DNA of 64,000 nt from an uncultured Gammaproteobacteria bacterium (GTDB lineage Bacteria > Pseudomonadota > Gammaproteobacteria > Arenicellales > CALHMG01), in assembly GCA_938034705.1 (NCBI GenBank), contig CALHMG010000027.1, positions 1 through 64,000 on the forward strand. Direction: 5' to 3'. Below are positions 21,870-32,386 of the stretch, one piece after another. The position numbers and the translations under genes were made by a program. Under the pieces are notes generated by a model. That model made no database searches, had not been told where the DNA came from, and worked only from the letters and a program-made list of their open reading frames with translations. Positions within the stretch are counted from its first letter, which is position 1. Every line of letters starts with the position of its first letter.

Positions 21870-23061
21870 TGTGGCCAGCATCTCCGGAATCCGGCTGTGG
21901 CTTATTGCGCTGACGGTTCTTACAGGCCTCGGTGCGTTTGGCGTGTTCGTCAACTCCGTCGAGTCACCGTCAGTGGCGACACCGGCAACGGCGGGACTCG
22001 AGAGTGTCCTCGGAGCTACCGATGACACGGGCTTTGCGCGCGTGTCCGGTCCGAGGGATTTCATCTTTCCGGCGGATCATGGACCCCATCCCAACTTCAG
22101 GACGGAGTGGTGGTACCTGACCGGCAATGTCGAAAGTCTCGACGGCAGTCGCTTCGGGTATCAGATGACGATATTCAGAAGCGCGACTGCCCCACCTGAC
22201 TCACCCGTCGCTGCGCTTGAATCAGACCTTGCAACCCGGCAGTACTACATGGCGCATGTTGCGCTGACCGATGTCCGTGGCGGTCGATATTTTCCTCACG
22301 AAAAATTCTCTCGTGGCGCTGCGAATATCGCCGGCGCGTGGGCGACGCCATTTCGTGTCTGGGTAGAAAACTGGCGACTTGAGGGTCAGCCTTCTGATGC
22401 CTGTGAAGGCTGCATGGTCATGCGCACAGATGTAAAGACCGACGACTTCACGTTTTCGTTTGGGCTCAAGCCGGTGAAGCCGCTGACGCTTCAGGGCGAT
22501 CGAGGCTACAGCAAGAAGACGGTTGACGGTAAAAATGCGTCTCACTATTTTTCCATGACGCGTCTCGCTACCACCGGTTTTGTGCGTATCAATGACGATC
22601 GCTACGAGGTCCAGGGAACGAGCTGGTTTGATCGTGAATGGTCAACGTCCAGTCTGGGTGCCAGCCAGGTCGGATGGGACTGGTTTGCGTTTCAGCTTGA
22701 GGACGGCACCGATCTCATGCTGTATCGCATGCGCGGCAAGGATGGAACGACCGATCCTGCCAGTGCCGGTACGCTGGTCGATGAGGATGGTCAGTATCAG
22801 GCGATCAGCGCTGACGAGTTCACCCTCGAGCCCCTGACTCGATGGAAAAGTCGTGACACCGCCGCAAGCTACCCGCTGGTTTGGCGGATACGTGTGCCCG
22901 GCGAAAACCTGGTGCTGAACGTCAAGCCTGTGGTGGATGCCCAGGAACACACCGGTCTGTTCCGATACTGGGAAGGTGCGGTTCGTGTCGAGGGCACCCG
23001 TGACGATCAGCCTGTCACCGGCGTTGGTTATGTCGAGTTGACGGGCTACGGCGCGCCTTGA
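21862..23061 (+). CDS. AttH/CrtC-like lipocalin-family protein
   Basis: DFIFPADHGPHPNFRTEWWYLTGNVESLDGSRFGYQMTIFR; YEVQGTSWFDREWSTSSL; overlaps upstream permease by 8 nt. Confidence 0.85.
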   Translation: MSSVASISGIRLWLIALTVLTGLGAFGVFVNSVESPSVATPATAGLESVLGATDDTGFARVSGPRDFIFPADHGPHPNFRTEWWYLTGNVESLDGSRFGYQMTIFRSATAPPDSPVAALESDLATRQYYMAHVALTDVRGGRYFPHEKFSRGAANIAGAWATPFRVWVENWRLEGQPSDACEGCMVMRTDVKTDDFTFSFGLKPVKPLTLQGDRGYSKKTVDGKNASHYFSMTRLATTGFVRINDDRYEVQGTSWFDREWSTSSLGASQVGWDWFAFQLEDGTDLMLYRMRGKDGTTDPASAGTLVDEDGQYQAISADEFTLEPLTRWKSRDTAASYPLVWRIRVPGENLVLNVKPVVDAQEHTGLFRYWEGAVRVEGTRDDQPVTGVGYVELTGYGAP

Positions 23062-23077
23062 AGCATGCGGGCGTTGT

Positions 23078-24685
23078 TCAGTAGCCGACTGCCTGACCGT
23101 CTTTGCGATGATCTGATCCGGCGCAGTAGCCGTCGCCGACACGCAACGCAAGCTGCGCGCCGCCAAACAGTCCCCCGAAGGGACCGTCGCGATCGGTTGG
23201 CACAATACGATGGCCGCGACGGGTTAACACAGCAATCACGTCCTCGGGCGTCCCGTCTTCGCACGTTACGCTGAAGTCCTTGTTGACATGCCAGCGAGGC
23301 GCATCCGAAGCTGCTTGCGGATTCAGGCCTTCGCCAATAATTCTCAGCATCATCTGCAGGTGACCCTGGGACTGCATGTGCCCACCCATCACGCCGAAAC
23401 TCATGAGCGCCTCATTGTCGCGGGTGACAAAGCCGGGAATGATTGTGTGAAAGGGTCGTTTACCGGGACCCACTTCGTTGGGGTGGCCCGGATCGAGTAC
23501 AAAGCCCGCGCCCCGATTCTGAAAGCTGATGCCGGTGCCGGGCGCGACGACGCCTGAACCGAATCCCATGAAATTGGATTGAATGAAGGACACCATCATG
23601 CCGTTCTCGTCGGCGGTGGTGAGGTAGACCGTGCCTCCGGGATCGGCGACTCCGGCCACGGGTGTGACACAGGAGTCCATCGAAATCAGTTGCGCGCGCT
23701 CTTTCAGGCGGTCGTCGTCCAGCAGCCATTCGTTGCTGACGTTCATGGTGTTGGGCTCGGCGACGTACGCGAACATATCGGCGTGGGCCAGTTTCATCGC
23801 CTCAATGGCCAGATGCATCCCGTCGGGAGAGTCGAGAGGGTATGACGTCATCGGCAGGTGACGACAGATGCCGAGGGCCATGAGGGCCGCGATGCCCTGC
23901 CCGTTTGGCGGGATCTCGTGCAAGGTTGCCCCGGCGTAGTCGGTTGAGATCGGGGTAACCCACTCGCTGACGTAGTCGCCAAGATCCTGTTCCGACAGGG
24001 CCCCGCCCTTTGCTCTTGCGTGTCCGACCATGGCATCAGCGAGGGTGCCGCGATAGAACGCTTCGCCGCGGGTGTTAGCGATAGCCTCGAGTGTTCGCGC
24101 CTGGTCCTCGAAGGTCCAGCGTTCGCCCGGCCGCGGCGCGTGGCCGTTTGGCAGGAACGATCGGGCGAAATCGGGCTGTGCGGAAAGCGGTTCGATCGCG
24201 TTGTTCCAGGCGCTTGAAATGACGGGCGTCACCGCGAAGCCCTCTCGCGCAAATCGCACGCCGTCACGAAACAGACGCTCAAACGGAAGTTTGCCAAAAC
24301 GTTCTGACAGCTTGACCCACGCATCAACGCAGCCGGGGACAGTGACGCTGTCCCAGCCGCGTTCGGGCATCGCATCAAGATTCTTGAACCGATCGGGTGT
24401 CCAGCCAGCAGGCGCACCGCCAGATGCGTTCAGGCCATGCAGTTCGCTGCCATCCCAGACCAGCGCGAAAGCATCGCTGCCGATGCCGTTGCTGCAGGGT
24501 TCAACGACGGTGAGTGCAATCGCCGCGGCGAGCGCCGCGTCGACGGCGTTGCCACCGTCGATCATCGCCTGAAGTCCAGCCTGGGCGGCCAGAGGCTGAG
24601 AGGTCGCGACGACGTTTTTGGCGAAGACCGGTGATCTTCGCGACGGGTAGGGAAAGTTCCAGTTGATGTCAGTTGTCGTATTCAC
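23078..24685 (-). CDS. Gamma-glutamyltransferase family protein (no obvious signal peptide)
   Basis: GGNAVDAALAAAIALTVVEPCSNGIGSDAF; GGTVYLTTADENGMMVSFIQSNFMGFGSGVV. Confidence 0.92.
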   Translation of the reverse strand: MNTTTDINWNFPYPSRRSPVFAKNVVATSQPLAAQAGLQAMIDGGNAVDAALAAAIALTVVEPCSNGIGSDAFALVWDGSELHGLNASGGAPAGWTPDRFKNLDAMPERGWDSVTVPGCVDAWVKLSERFGKLPFERLFRDGVRFAREGFAVTPVISSAWNNAIEPLSAQPDFARSFLPNGHAPRPGERWTFEDQARTLEAIANTRGEAFYRGTLADAMVGHARAKGGALSEQDLGDYVSEWVTPISTDYAGATLHEIPPNGQGIAALMALGICRHLPMTSYPLDSPDGMHLAIEAMKLAHADMFAYVAEPNTMNVSNEWLLDDDRLKERAQLISMDSCVTPVAGVADPGGTVYLTTADENGMMVSFIQSNFMGFGSGVVAPGTGISFQNRGAGFVLDPGHPNEVGPGKRPFHTIIPGFVTRDNEALMSFGVMGGHMQSQGHLQMMLRIIGEGLNPQAASDAPRWHVNKDFSVTCEDGTPEDVIAVLTRRGHRIVPTDRDGPFGGLFGGAQLALRVGDGYCAGSDHRKDGQAVGY

Positions 24686-24737
24686 TTTCAGTCTCCCGAT
24701 TGCTCGCGCCCTGGCGTGTCGTCGTGGTTGATCGTTG

Positions 24738-25580
24738 CTATTTCAGCGCCGAGAGATAGCTCACCCAGGACACGTCGTTCTCGCCTTTCTCGGTTTTGGT
24801 GAACTCACCATCGCCACTCTCGCCATCCTCGTCGGTACCTTCCCAGTAAGCGTCAACGCGGGCAAAGCCTACTTCTTCAAGAATCTCGACGAGTTCGGGT
24901 AGCGTCCAGATTCGCCAGTCATATGTAAAGGCACGTCGCATTTTTGTGCCATCAGGGAAATGAAAGTGAATGTAGTTGAGCGCCTCTCCGGTCACCGGGT
25001 GAAATTCATCCTGATCCCAGACATAGGTAAAGCCTTCGTCCTGCTCGGTCTCTTCTTCCATTGACTCATAGACTTCCTGTCCACCGTGCGCGTCCAGGAT
25101 AAAAATTCCGTCCTCGGCGAGATCGTCGTAACACGCCTGGAAATAGTCTTTGAGTGTCTTGCGATCCTTGAAGATGCAATAGGAGAAGTTTTGCGCGCAG
25201 CGGACGTCGGGCTTCTTGGTGCTTGGGTCACGGACATCTTTTTCGTGAAGGATGCATCGGTCGGCGTCGCCACCCATGGGTTTGAAGTGTCGTTCGATGC
25301 CGTTGTCCAGAGTTGGACGGTCAATATCAAAACCCTCTGCGGTGTGGTGTTCGCTTTGGGCGATCCACGTTGCAGAGAGGTACGCGGTGCCACAGAAGTC
25401 TTCACGAAAATGTGTCGGTACCTTGCCCCGCTCTTCCTGATAGGTCTTGTCCAGAAACTCGATATCGGATTCGGGCGACTGCACCGACAGTTCATACAGC
25501 ACATGCTTGTCAGCAGTAGCCGCGGTGAACTTGGATGGTGAGCTCGATTGTTTGGATTTGCTGCTTTTTCTTCGACTCAT
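24738..25580 (-). CDS. Class I SAM-dependent methyltransferase
   Basis: HFREDFCGTAYLSATWIAQSEHHTAEGFDIDRPTL; start trimmed to MSRRKSSKSKQ. Confidence 0.8.
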   Translation of the reverse strand: MSRRKSSKSKQSSSPSKFTAATADKHVLYELSVQSPESDIEFLDKTYQEERGKVPTHFREDFCGTAYLSATWIAQSEHHTAEGFDIDRPTLDNGIERHFKPMGGDADRCILHEKDVRDPSTKKPDVRCAQNFSYCIFKDRKTLKDYFQACYDDLAEDGIFILDAHGGQEVYESMEEETEQDEGFTYVWDQDEFHPVTGEALNYIHFHFPDGTKMRRAFTYDWRIWTLPELVEILEEVGFARVDAYWEGTDEDGESGDGEFTKTEKGENDVSWVSYLSALK

Positions 25581-25725
25581 CGGGGCGCATCGCTCCTTGA
25601 AGGGGTCCGGTGAAACTGGGAGATGCCGCAGGGGCGCGCGCAGCATAGCGACTGCGCATCGTGCGCTCAAGCGGCGAGTTACGCTCTGTTATGATCCCGG
25701 GTGCAACCCGAAGCGAAACTGATCA

Positions 25726-26256
25726 ATGAACTTCTGCTCAAGCTGTGGCGCTGGCGTCGCGCTGGCCATACCCGACGGTGACAATCGCGAACGATACGTT
25801 TGTTCCGACTGCAACACCATCCATTACAGCAATCCCAATATTGTCGCTGGCTGCATCGTCGAACACGGTGACCGTCTGCTCATGTGCAAGCGTGGCATAG
25901 AACCCCGACGCGGTTACTGGACGATGCCCGCGGGTTTCATGGAGAACGGCGAGACGGTTGCCGCCGCTGCCGCGCGCGAAACACTGGAAGAAGCCAACGC
26001 CCGCGTCGAGATTGACCGGTTGCTGGGTGTCTACAGCATCCCCCACATCTCCCAGGTACATATGATGTTCAGGGGCACGCTGCTTAATGAAGACTTCGGC
26101 CCTGGCGAGGAGAGTCTTGAGTGCGCGCTGTACACCGAAGACGAAATTCCCTGGGACGATCTGTCCTTTCGCGTCACGACGCTGTCACTGCGCCATTACT
26201 ACGAAGACAAAAAGGCGGGCCGTACGCAAACCCGAATCGACCAGATCGTGATTTAG
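25726..26256 (+). CDS. Nudix hydrolase with N-terminal zinc ribbon
   Basis: CSSCG...CSDC ribbon; Nudix box GFMENGETVAAAAARETLEEANA. Confidence 0.93.
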   Translation: MNFCSSCGAGVALAIPDGDNRERYVCSDCNTIHYSNPNIVAGCIVEHGDRLLMCKRGIEPRRGYWTMPAGFMENGETVAAAAARETLEEANARVEIDRLLGVYSIPHISQVHMMFRGTLLNEDFGPGEESLECALYTEDEIPWDDLSFRVTTLSLRHYYEDKKAGRTQTRIDQIVI

Positions 26257-26549
26257 CGCAGGCTGATTACGCGTTGATCAGTGAACGACCGGGTAGCTTG
26301 CGCGGACACCGTTGGCGAGGTCGTTTATCGGCGAAAAGGCTGCTTTGTCGGCCACAGTTAAACAGTCCTGTTAACCGCCTGTTGTCGATTTGCGACTTAA
26401 GTCTCTGATTCTTGGTGAGTAGGCGTTACTCCTGGTGTAAGGCAAGAGGCTTACGCCGCGAGTGACGAGCGTTGACTTATGAACACGCGTGTGAAGCCTT
26501 GAATTTCCGCCACGGCGCGCGACTTTACACCCGGTTAACGCTCACGGAG

Positions 26550-26680
26550 TACGCTGTAAGTAATTGAATAATATAAGAATATAGGCGAATTTTGCGACAC
26601 CCCCCGGTTTTGTCGCGGCCGCTGCTGAAAGTTAATGCAAACCGGGCCTGCGATGTTACCCACAAAGTTATCCACAGGCC
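26550..26680. promoter_or_regulatory. DnaA-box cluster with adjacent AT-rich tract
   Basis: TTACCCACA (26656-26664) and TTATCCACA (26668-26676), same orientation; AT-rich GTAATTGAATAATATAAGAATATAGG upstream. Confidence 0.55.
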
Positions 26681-26849
26681 CGGGGTCGCTGCCGGAGTCC
26701 TTATCGATCAGCCCTTTAGCTCGCTTTGATCCATTTCAGGTGAACAGGGGCCGGAATCGACCCCGTGGTCGACGAGGTCGTTTACTTCCCGCGTCCCGCG
26801 CCCCATAAACTCACCACCCACCGCTCTCAAGGCCCGATCGACACCCACA

Positions 26850-29090
26850 ATGGTTACCGCGTCCAAGTCTGTTGTCGTGCGGGTTGCCGTGCCGGTGCCG
26901 CTGCGCAAGCTGTTCGATTATCTGTGGTCTTTCGAACGCCAGCCTGAACCCGGTACCCGCGTACGCGTCCCGTTTGGACGCCGGTCTCTGGTGGGTGTTG
27001 TCGTCGACATCGGCGGCAGTGGCGACGACGTCAAGCTCAAGGCCGTCACCGAGATCCTCGACGTCGAACCCGTATTTGATGAAACGCTTTTTGCGCTGCT
27101 GAAGTGGTCGTCCAGCTACTACCATCATCCGCTCGGCGAGGTCATGGCCAGCGCGTTGCCGGTCGCGCTTCGCGCCAGCACGGGTCTTCGTCCGGCCGGC
27201 GGCGAACGCTGGCGCATCACGCCAGCGGGGCTTGTGACCGATGCCGATTCTCTGTCCCGGGCTCCGGCGCGACAAAAGATCTTTAACGGCCTGCATGAGG
27301 CCGGCGAGGCCGGTCTGTCACGACTCGATCTGAAGTCGGTCGTCAGCGCGTGGACCAAACCGGTCGCCGCGCTTGTCGAGCAGGGTCTGGTTGAGCGGTT
27401 TGAATCCGATTTTCTCGATCACACTCCGTTTGACGCTGAGCCCGGCCCCGAGCTTATTGATGATCAGCTCGGTGCCATCGAAACGATTTGCGACAGGCTT
27501 GGCGACTTCTCGGCGATGCTGTTGCATGGCGTTACCGGTAGCGGCAAGACCGAGGTCTACATCGGCGCGATCACCCGGGTTCTTGAAAGAGGCGAGCAGG
27601 CCCTGGTGCTGGTTCCTGAAATCGCGCTGACGCCGCAACTCGTGGATCGACTTCGTTCGCGGCTCGGGGTGCAGGTCGCGGTGCTTCACTCCGGGCTCAA
27701 TGATACGACGCGGCATCGGATGTGGTTCGCGGCGCGTAGCGGTGAGGCGCAAGTGGTGCTGGGCACGCGCTCGGCGATCTACACGCCGCTCGCCCGGCCC
27801 GGGTTGATCGTGATTGATGAAGAACACGACGGCTCCTACAAGCAGCAGGATGGCTATCGTTATCACGCGCGCGATGTCGCAGTGATGCGTGCGCGCATGT
27901 CGAAAATTCCGATTGTGCTGGGATCGGCTACCCCGTCGCTGGAGTCTTTTGAGAACTGCGAGCGTTCGCGATTCACCCGAATCGATCTGCCCCGGCGCGT
28001 TGGTTCGGCCGGACTGCCAAGCGTGCATCTGATCGATCTGTCACGCATGCCGACCGATCAGGGTCTGTCGCCCCCGCTGGTTAAAGCGATTGAGAACCGG
28101 CTGAAACGCGGCGAGCAGTCGCTGATATTTCTGAATCGACGTGGCTTTGCGCCGGTTCTGATCTGCGGCGGGTGCCGCTGGCAGGCCACGTGCGAGCGCT
28201 GTGATTCGCGGATGACGCACCATCGCAGCATGGGTCGGTTACGGTGCCACCACTGCGGTGTAATAACGGACGTGCCGACAAACTGTCCCGCCTGTGAAGC
28301 CGACGCTCTGGTTAATGTGGGAGAAGGCACCCAGCGGGTCGAGGAATTTCTGCAGGAGAGATTCGATCAGGCGCGAATTGTTCGACTCGACCGTGACGCC
28401 GCGCGTGGACCGCAGGCCCTGAACGAAGCTCTCGACCGTATTCGAAGCGGCGACGCCAATATCATTGTCGGCACACAGATGGTTGCCAAAGGCCACGACT
28501 TTCCCGGACTGACGCTGGTTGGCATCGTTAACGCAGACCAGGGTCTTTACAGTATTGATTTCCGGGCGCCTGAATTTCTTCTGCAGCAGATCATGCAGGT
28601 CACCGGCCGCGCCGGTCGCGCGGACGCGCCGGGAGAGGTGCTCGTTCAGACCGCACATCCTCAGGATCCTGCATTTGTCGCGCTCGCGTCCCACGACTAC
28701 GACAGCTTTATCCGGCTGCAGCGGGGCGAACGAAAAGCCGCCGGCTTCCCGCCGTTCTCGCATCTCGCGCTGCTGCGCTGTGATTCACTTAAAACCGACG
28801 AGCCGATGGATTTTCTTGGGTGGGCGCACCAGGCTGCACGTCAGTGTCTGGATGCAGCGAAAGAAGACGCGGCTACCGACTACACGCCGGCAAATGTCGA
28901 TCTGATGGATCCGGTTCCGTCGCCCATGCAGCGGCGAGCGGGACGCCATCGTGCCCAGCTGCTGGTGCGTGCGCGAGAACGCAGCGACCTGCATCGATTT
29001 TTGATGGACTGGATCTATCGCATCGAAGCGAACACCAGGACGCGTCGTATCCGTTGGTCTGTGGATGTCGACCCGCTCGACCTTTACTGA
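26850..29090 (+). CDS. priA: Primosomal protein N' (replication restart helicase PriA)
   Basis: LLHGVTGSGKTEVYIGAI; LVPEIALTPQLVDRLRSR; IVIDEEHDGSYKQQDGYRYHARDVAVMRA; zinc-binding Cys cluster. Confidence 0.96.
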   Translation: MVTASKSVVVRVAVPVPLRKLFDYLWSFERQPEPGTRVRVPFGRRSLVGVVVDIGGSGDDVKLKAVTEILDVEPVFDETLFALLKWSSSYYHHPLGEVMASALPVALRASTGLRPAGGERWRITPAGLVTDADSLSRAPARQKIFNGLHEAGEAGLSRLDLKSVVSAWTKPVAALVEQGLVERFESDFLDHTPFDAEPGPELIDDQLGAIETICDRLGDFSAMLLHGVTGSGKTEVYIGAITRVLERGEQALVLVPEIALTPQLVDRLRSRLGVQVAVLHSGLNDTTRHRMWFAARSGEAQVVLGTRSAIYTPLARPGLIVIDEEHDGSYKQQDGYRYHARDVAVMRARMSKIPIVLGSATPSLESFENCERSRFTRIDLPRRVGSAGLPSVHLIDLSRMPTDQGLSPPLVKAIENRLKRGEQSLIFLNRRGFAPVLICGGCRWQATCERCDSRMTHHRSMGRLRCHHCGVITDVPTNCPACEADALVNVGEGTQRVEEFLQERFDQARIVRLDRDAARGPQALNEALDRIRSGDANIIVGTQMVAKGHDFPGLTLVGIVNADQGLYSIDFRAPEFLLQQIMQVTGRAGRADAPGEVLVQTAHPQDPAFVALASHDYDSFIRLQRGERKAAGFPPFSHLALLRCDSLKTDEPMDFLGWAHQAARQCLDAAKEDAATDYTPANVDLMDPVPSPMQRRAGRHRAQLLVRARERSDLHRFLMDWIYRIEANTRTRRIRWSVDVDPLDLY

Positions 29091-29144
29091 GCCTCGCGGA
29101 CGAGCTATCGATACTCTTAATCACGTTGTAAAAGCCGGCATTAC

Positions 29145-29636
29145 ATGATCTTGAAATCTGGACCACTGACAACTGAACGACGAATAATTCTCAACGTGAT
29201 GTGTGCGCTGAGTGCGGTCGCACTGGTTGTGGGCCTGGTCGCCCCGGTGATGACGCTCAAGAAGCTGGTGTTCGTGCAGAACACGTTTTCGCTGGGCTCC
29301 GGGCTTCTGTCCCTGGCGGCAGAAGGACATATTGTTCTGTTCGTGCTGATTGGCCTGTTCAGTGTTGTGTTTCCGATCGCCAAGATCGCGCTGCTCGTGG
29401 TCGCCGCCAACGTGGTCGGCGGGGAGAAGATCCGACGCTGGCTCGGGTGGCTCAATATCTTTGGCAAATGGTCAATGCTTGATGTTTTCGTCGTTGCGGT
29501 GCTGCTTGCGACGGTGAAACTGCGAATGCTCGCCGATGTCGAAGTCCATTACGGTCTGTATGCCTTCGCGGCCTCTGTGGTTCTGACCATGGTGGCCGCA
29601 CACCTTGCCAAAAAGTGGCTCAGCGCCGCGGCGTAA
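29145..29636 (+). CDS. Paraquat-inducible protein A (PqiA-like) membrane protein
   Basis: 163 aa, four hydrophobic segments; KIRRWLGWLNIFGKWSMLDVFVVAVLLATVKL. Confidence 0.82.
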   Translation: MILKSGPLTTERRIILNVMCALSAVALVVGLVAPVMTLKKLVFVQNTFSLGSGLLSLAAEGHIVLFVLIGLFSVVFPIAKIALLVVAANVVGGEKIRRWLGWLNIFGKWSMLDVFVVAVLLATVKLRMLADVEVHYGLYAFAASVVLTMVAAHLAKKWLSAAA

Positions 29637-29678
29637 CGGTACAATGCGGTCAGACTCGCGCCCCGACGGACCCCGAAC

Positions 29679-31418
29679 TTGAAAGACCAGATCAAAGCTC
29701 TCATCGGCAGCGGCCTCGATGCCCTGCGTGCCGGGGGAAATTTCGACGTGCCGCTGGATGTCGACATCCATATCGAGCGCGGCCGCAGCGCTGAGCATGG
29801 TGATTTCGCGTCCAACGTGGCAATGGTGCTGGCCAAACCGCTGAAACGCTCCCCGCGCGAGATCGCCGAAGCCATCGTTGCGAACACGCCCGCGTCGAGT
29901 CTGGTTACCCGACTGGAGGTTGCCGGGCCTGGCTTCATCAATGTGCACATTGATCCGGGTGCCTATCACTCGCTTGTCCAGACCGTGCGCGACATGGGCG
30001 AGGGCTATGGTCGAAGCAACGCCGCTAACGGCGAAAAGGTTACTGTCGAGTTTGTTTCAGCGAACCCGACCGGGCCGCTTCATGTGGGTCATGGTCGTGG
30101 CGCTGCGTACGGAGACGCGTTGTCACGGGTCATGCGCGCTGCCGGGTACGACGTTCACGCCGAGTACTATGTGAATGACGCGGGTCGCCAGATGCACATC
30201 CTCGCGGCCAGCGTCTGGTTGCGCTATGCCGAAAATGCCGGCGACTCCGTGCAGTTTCCGGACAACGGGTATCAGGGTGACTACATTCGAGATATCGCGT
30301 CGGACCTTGCAACCGCCGAAGGCGACGCTTTACGCACGGACACCGACGCACTGTTCAAAGATCTGCCGGAAGAAGCCGAGACGCGTATCGACACGCTGAT
30401 TGAGCGGCTTCGCACATCGATTGGCGACGACGCCTATGCGCGCGTGTTCAGTCACGTTCGCAACGCACTCGTCGAAGACATTCGTCAGGATCTTGGCGAA
30501 TTTCGGGTGAACTATGACGAGTGGTTTTCGGAGCAGAGCCTTGTTGATGACGGCTCGATCGTCAAAGCCGCAGAGGATCTGAAAAAGGCCGGACACATTT
30601 ACGAAAAAGAAGGCGCGCTCTGGTTCAAGTCAACCGAATGGGGTGACGAGAAGGATCGCGTCGTGATGCGCAGCAACGGTGTCTACACCTATTTTGCGTC
30701 AGATATCGCGTACCTCCTGAACAAGGCGCGTCGCGGGTTCAGGCGGCTTATCTATGTGTGGGGAGCCGATCACCACGGCTACATCGCGCGCACCAACGCG
30801 GCGTTTGAGGCATTCGGCAAGCCCGCTGACGAGTTCGTTGTGCTGCTCGTCCAGTTTGCCAACCTCTATCGCGGCAAAGAGCGGGTGTCGATGTCCACGC
30901 GAGGGGGAGATTTCGTCACGCTTCGTGAGCTGCGCGAGGAAGTCGGTAACGACGCCGCGCGGTTCTTTTACGCCATGCGTCGGTCAGAACAGCATATGGA
31001 TTTTGACCTGGAACTTGCCAAAAAGCGGTCTGAAGAAAACCCCGTGTATTATGTGCAGTACGCGCATGCTCGTATTTGCAACGTTTTTCGCCAGGCCGAG
31101 GACCGCGGTATCAAGTTTCCGCGACCGGATGAAGCCGATCACTCACTGCTGGTCGAGACACACGAGGTCACATTGTTGAATCGCCTGTCGCGGTATCCTG
31201 AGGTTGTGGAGAACGCGGCGCGTGCGTGCGAGCCGCACCAGATTGCGTATTTTGTTCGCGAGCTGGCAAACGATTTTCACAGCTATTACAACGCGCATCG
31301 ATTTATTGACGCGCAGGACAACGTTCGGGCCGCGAGGCTTTCACTGGCGGCGGCAACAGGCCAGGTGCTGAAAAACGGACTCGACCTGCTTGGCGTAAGC
31401 GCGCCCGAGGCGATGTAG
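29679..31418 (+). CDS. argS: Arginyl-tRNA synthetase (TTG start)
   Basis: VEFVSANPTGPLHVGHGRGAAYGDALSRV; YVWGADHHGYIAR; RVSMSTRGGDFVTLRELREEVGND. Confidence 0.96.
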   Translation: MKDQIKALIGSGLDALRAGGNFDVPLDVDIHIERGRSAEHGDFASNVAMVLAKPLKRSPREIAEAIVANTPASSLVTRLEVAGPGFINVHIDPGAYHSLVQTVRDMGEGYGRSNAANGEKVTVEFVSANPTGPLHVGHGRGAAYGDALSRVMRAAGYDVHAEYYVNDAGRQMHILAASVWLRYAENAGDSVQFPDNGYQGDYIRDIASDLATAEGDALRTDTDALFKDLPEEAETRIDTLIERLRTSIGDDAYARVFSHVRNALVEDIRQDLGEFRVNYDEWFSEQSLVDDGSIVKAAEDLKKAGHIYEKEGALWFKSTEWGDEKDRVVMRSNGVYTYFASDIAYLLNKARRGFRRLIYVWGADHHGYIARTNAAFEAFGKPADEFVVLLVQFANLYRGKERVSMSTRGGDFVTLRELREEVGNDAARFFYAMRRSEQHMDFDLELAKKRSEENPVYYVQYAHARICNVFRQAEDRGIKFPRPDEADHSLLVETHEVTLLNRLSRYPEVVENAARACEPHQIAYFVRELANDFHSYYNAHRFIDAQDNVRAARLSLAAATGQVLKNGLDLLGVSAPEAM

Positions 31419-31479
31419 GTGCCCGGGTTGCGGTTGGACCCGGGCGCGCGCGTCCAGATGGTTTAGGTGGATAGGAAGA

Positions 31480-32253
31480 ATGCTGAACATCGAGCAAAAG
31501 TTTCACACCAGCTCCAGAGTGATGGGACAACGTAGCGGCCGGGATTCGTTTCGGGGCAAAAGGTCCATGGCAGGCGAATTCGCTTCGGGTCTGTGGATGC
31601 TGCTGCTGGGCATTTTTGTTGGCGCTCTGTTCATGGCGCTGTTCCTTGGCTTCAGGTCGGGCAGTACCAACACGCTTGGTGCAGGCATTCGCGATATCGT
31701 GCAGAGGCCGTCGGCCCGGGTCGCGACCAACGCTCCTAATGCACCGGCGATGCCGGCCCAGGTTGCTCAGCCGCAACCCCGACAGCAGACAAAGCTGGCC
31801 GCGCCAACGATGCGCGAGACGGTGGTCAGTGCACCGAAAACCAATTCATCGGTAACGTTTCACGAAGTTCTGAGTCAGGAAGCGAACGTGCTGCCCCGTA
31901 CCGTGCAGCGCCAGACGACGACCCCGGAGGTCTCGGCTGTCCCCAAGCCGTCGACGCCCGAAGAAGAACTGACGGCCGCATACGAGCCGTCCCGGTCGCA
32001 GCTGCCCGCAAGCGGCACCTACTACATGTTGCAGGTCGGCTCGTTCGTTCGCTATGAAGAGGCGGATCGACTCAAGGCGCAGTTGACCATTGCGGGGCTG
32101 GACGCCCGTATTCAGAGCGCCACCGTCCGCGGCACCGGTGTGTTCCGGGTTCGGGTTGGCCCCTATGCCTCGTACTCTGATCTCGGGATCGTCGAGAATC
32201 GAGTACGCCGCCTTGGCCACAACCCGATTCAGATCAAGATCAGCCAGAACTGA
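31480..32253 (+). CDS. SPOR domain (FtsN-like) protein
   Basis: N-terminal TM GLWMLLLGIFVGALFMALFLGF; C-terminal YYMLQVGSFVRYEEADRLKAQLTIAGLDARIQ; start may be 31567. Confidence 0.85.
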   Translation: MLNIEQKFHTSSRVMGQRSGRDSFRGKRSMAGEFASGLWMLLLGIFVGALFMALFLGFRSGSTNTLGAGIRDIVQRPSARVATNAPNAPAMPAQVAQPQPRQQTKLAAPTMRETVVSAPKTNSSVTFHEVLSQEANVLPRTVQRQTTTPEVSAVPKPSTPEEELTAAYEPSRSQLPASGTYYMLQVGSFVRYEEADRLKAQLTIAGLDARIQSATVRGTGVFRVRVGPYASYSDLGIVENRVRRLGHNPIQIKISQN

Positions 32254-32386
32254 TCGAGCCGGGCACTCGCAGACTGTCGCCAAGTCAGCGCCTGCGGCTG
32301 CCCCCGGTTCTCCCGTTTCACGAATTGATCCGATCGAACATCGCCGCTCACGCGGCCCGGTGTTCGGTTTGACGTAGACTCGGGCT

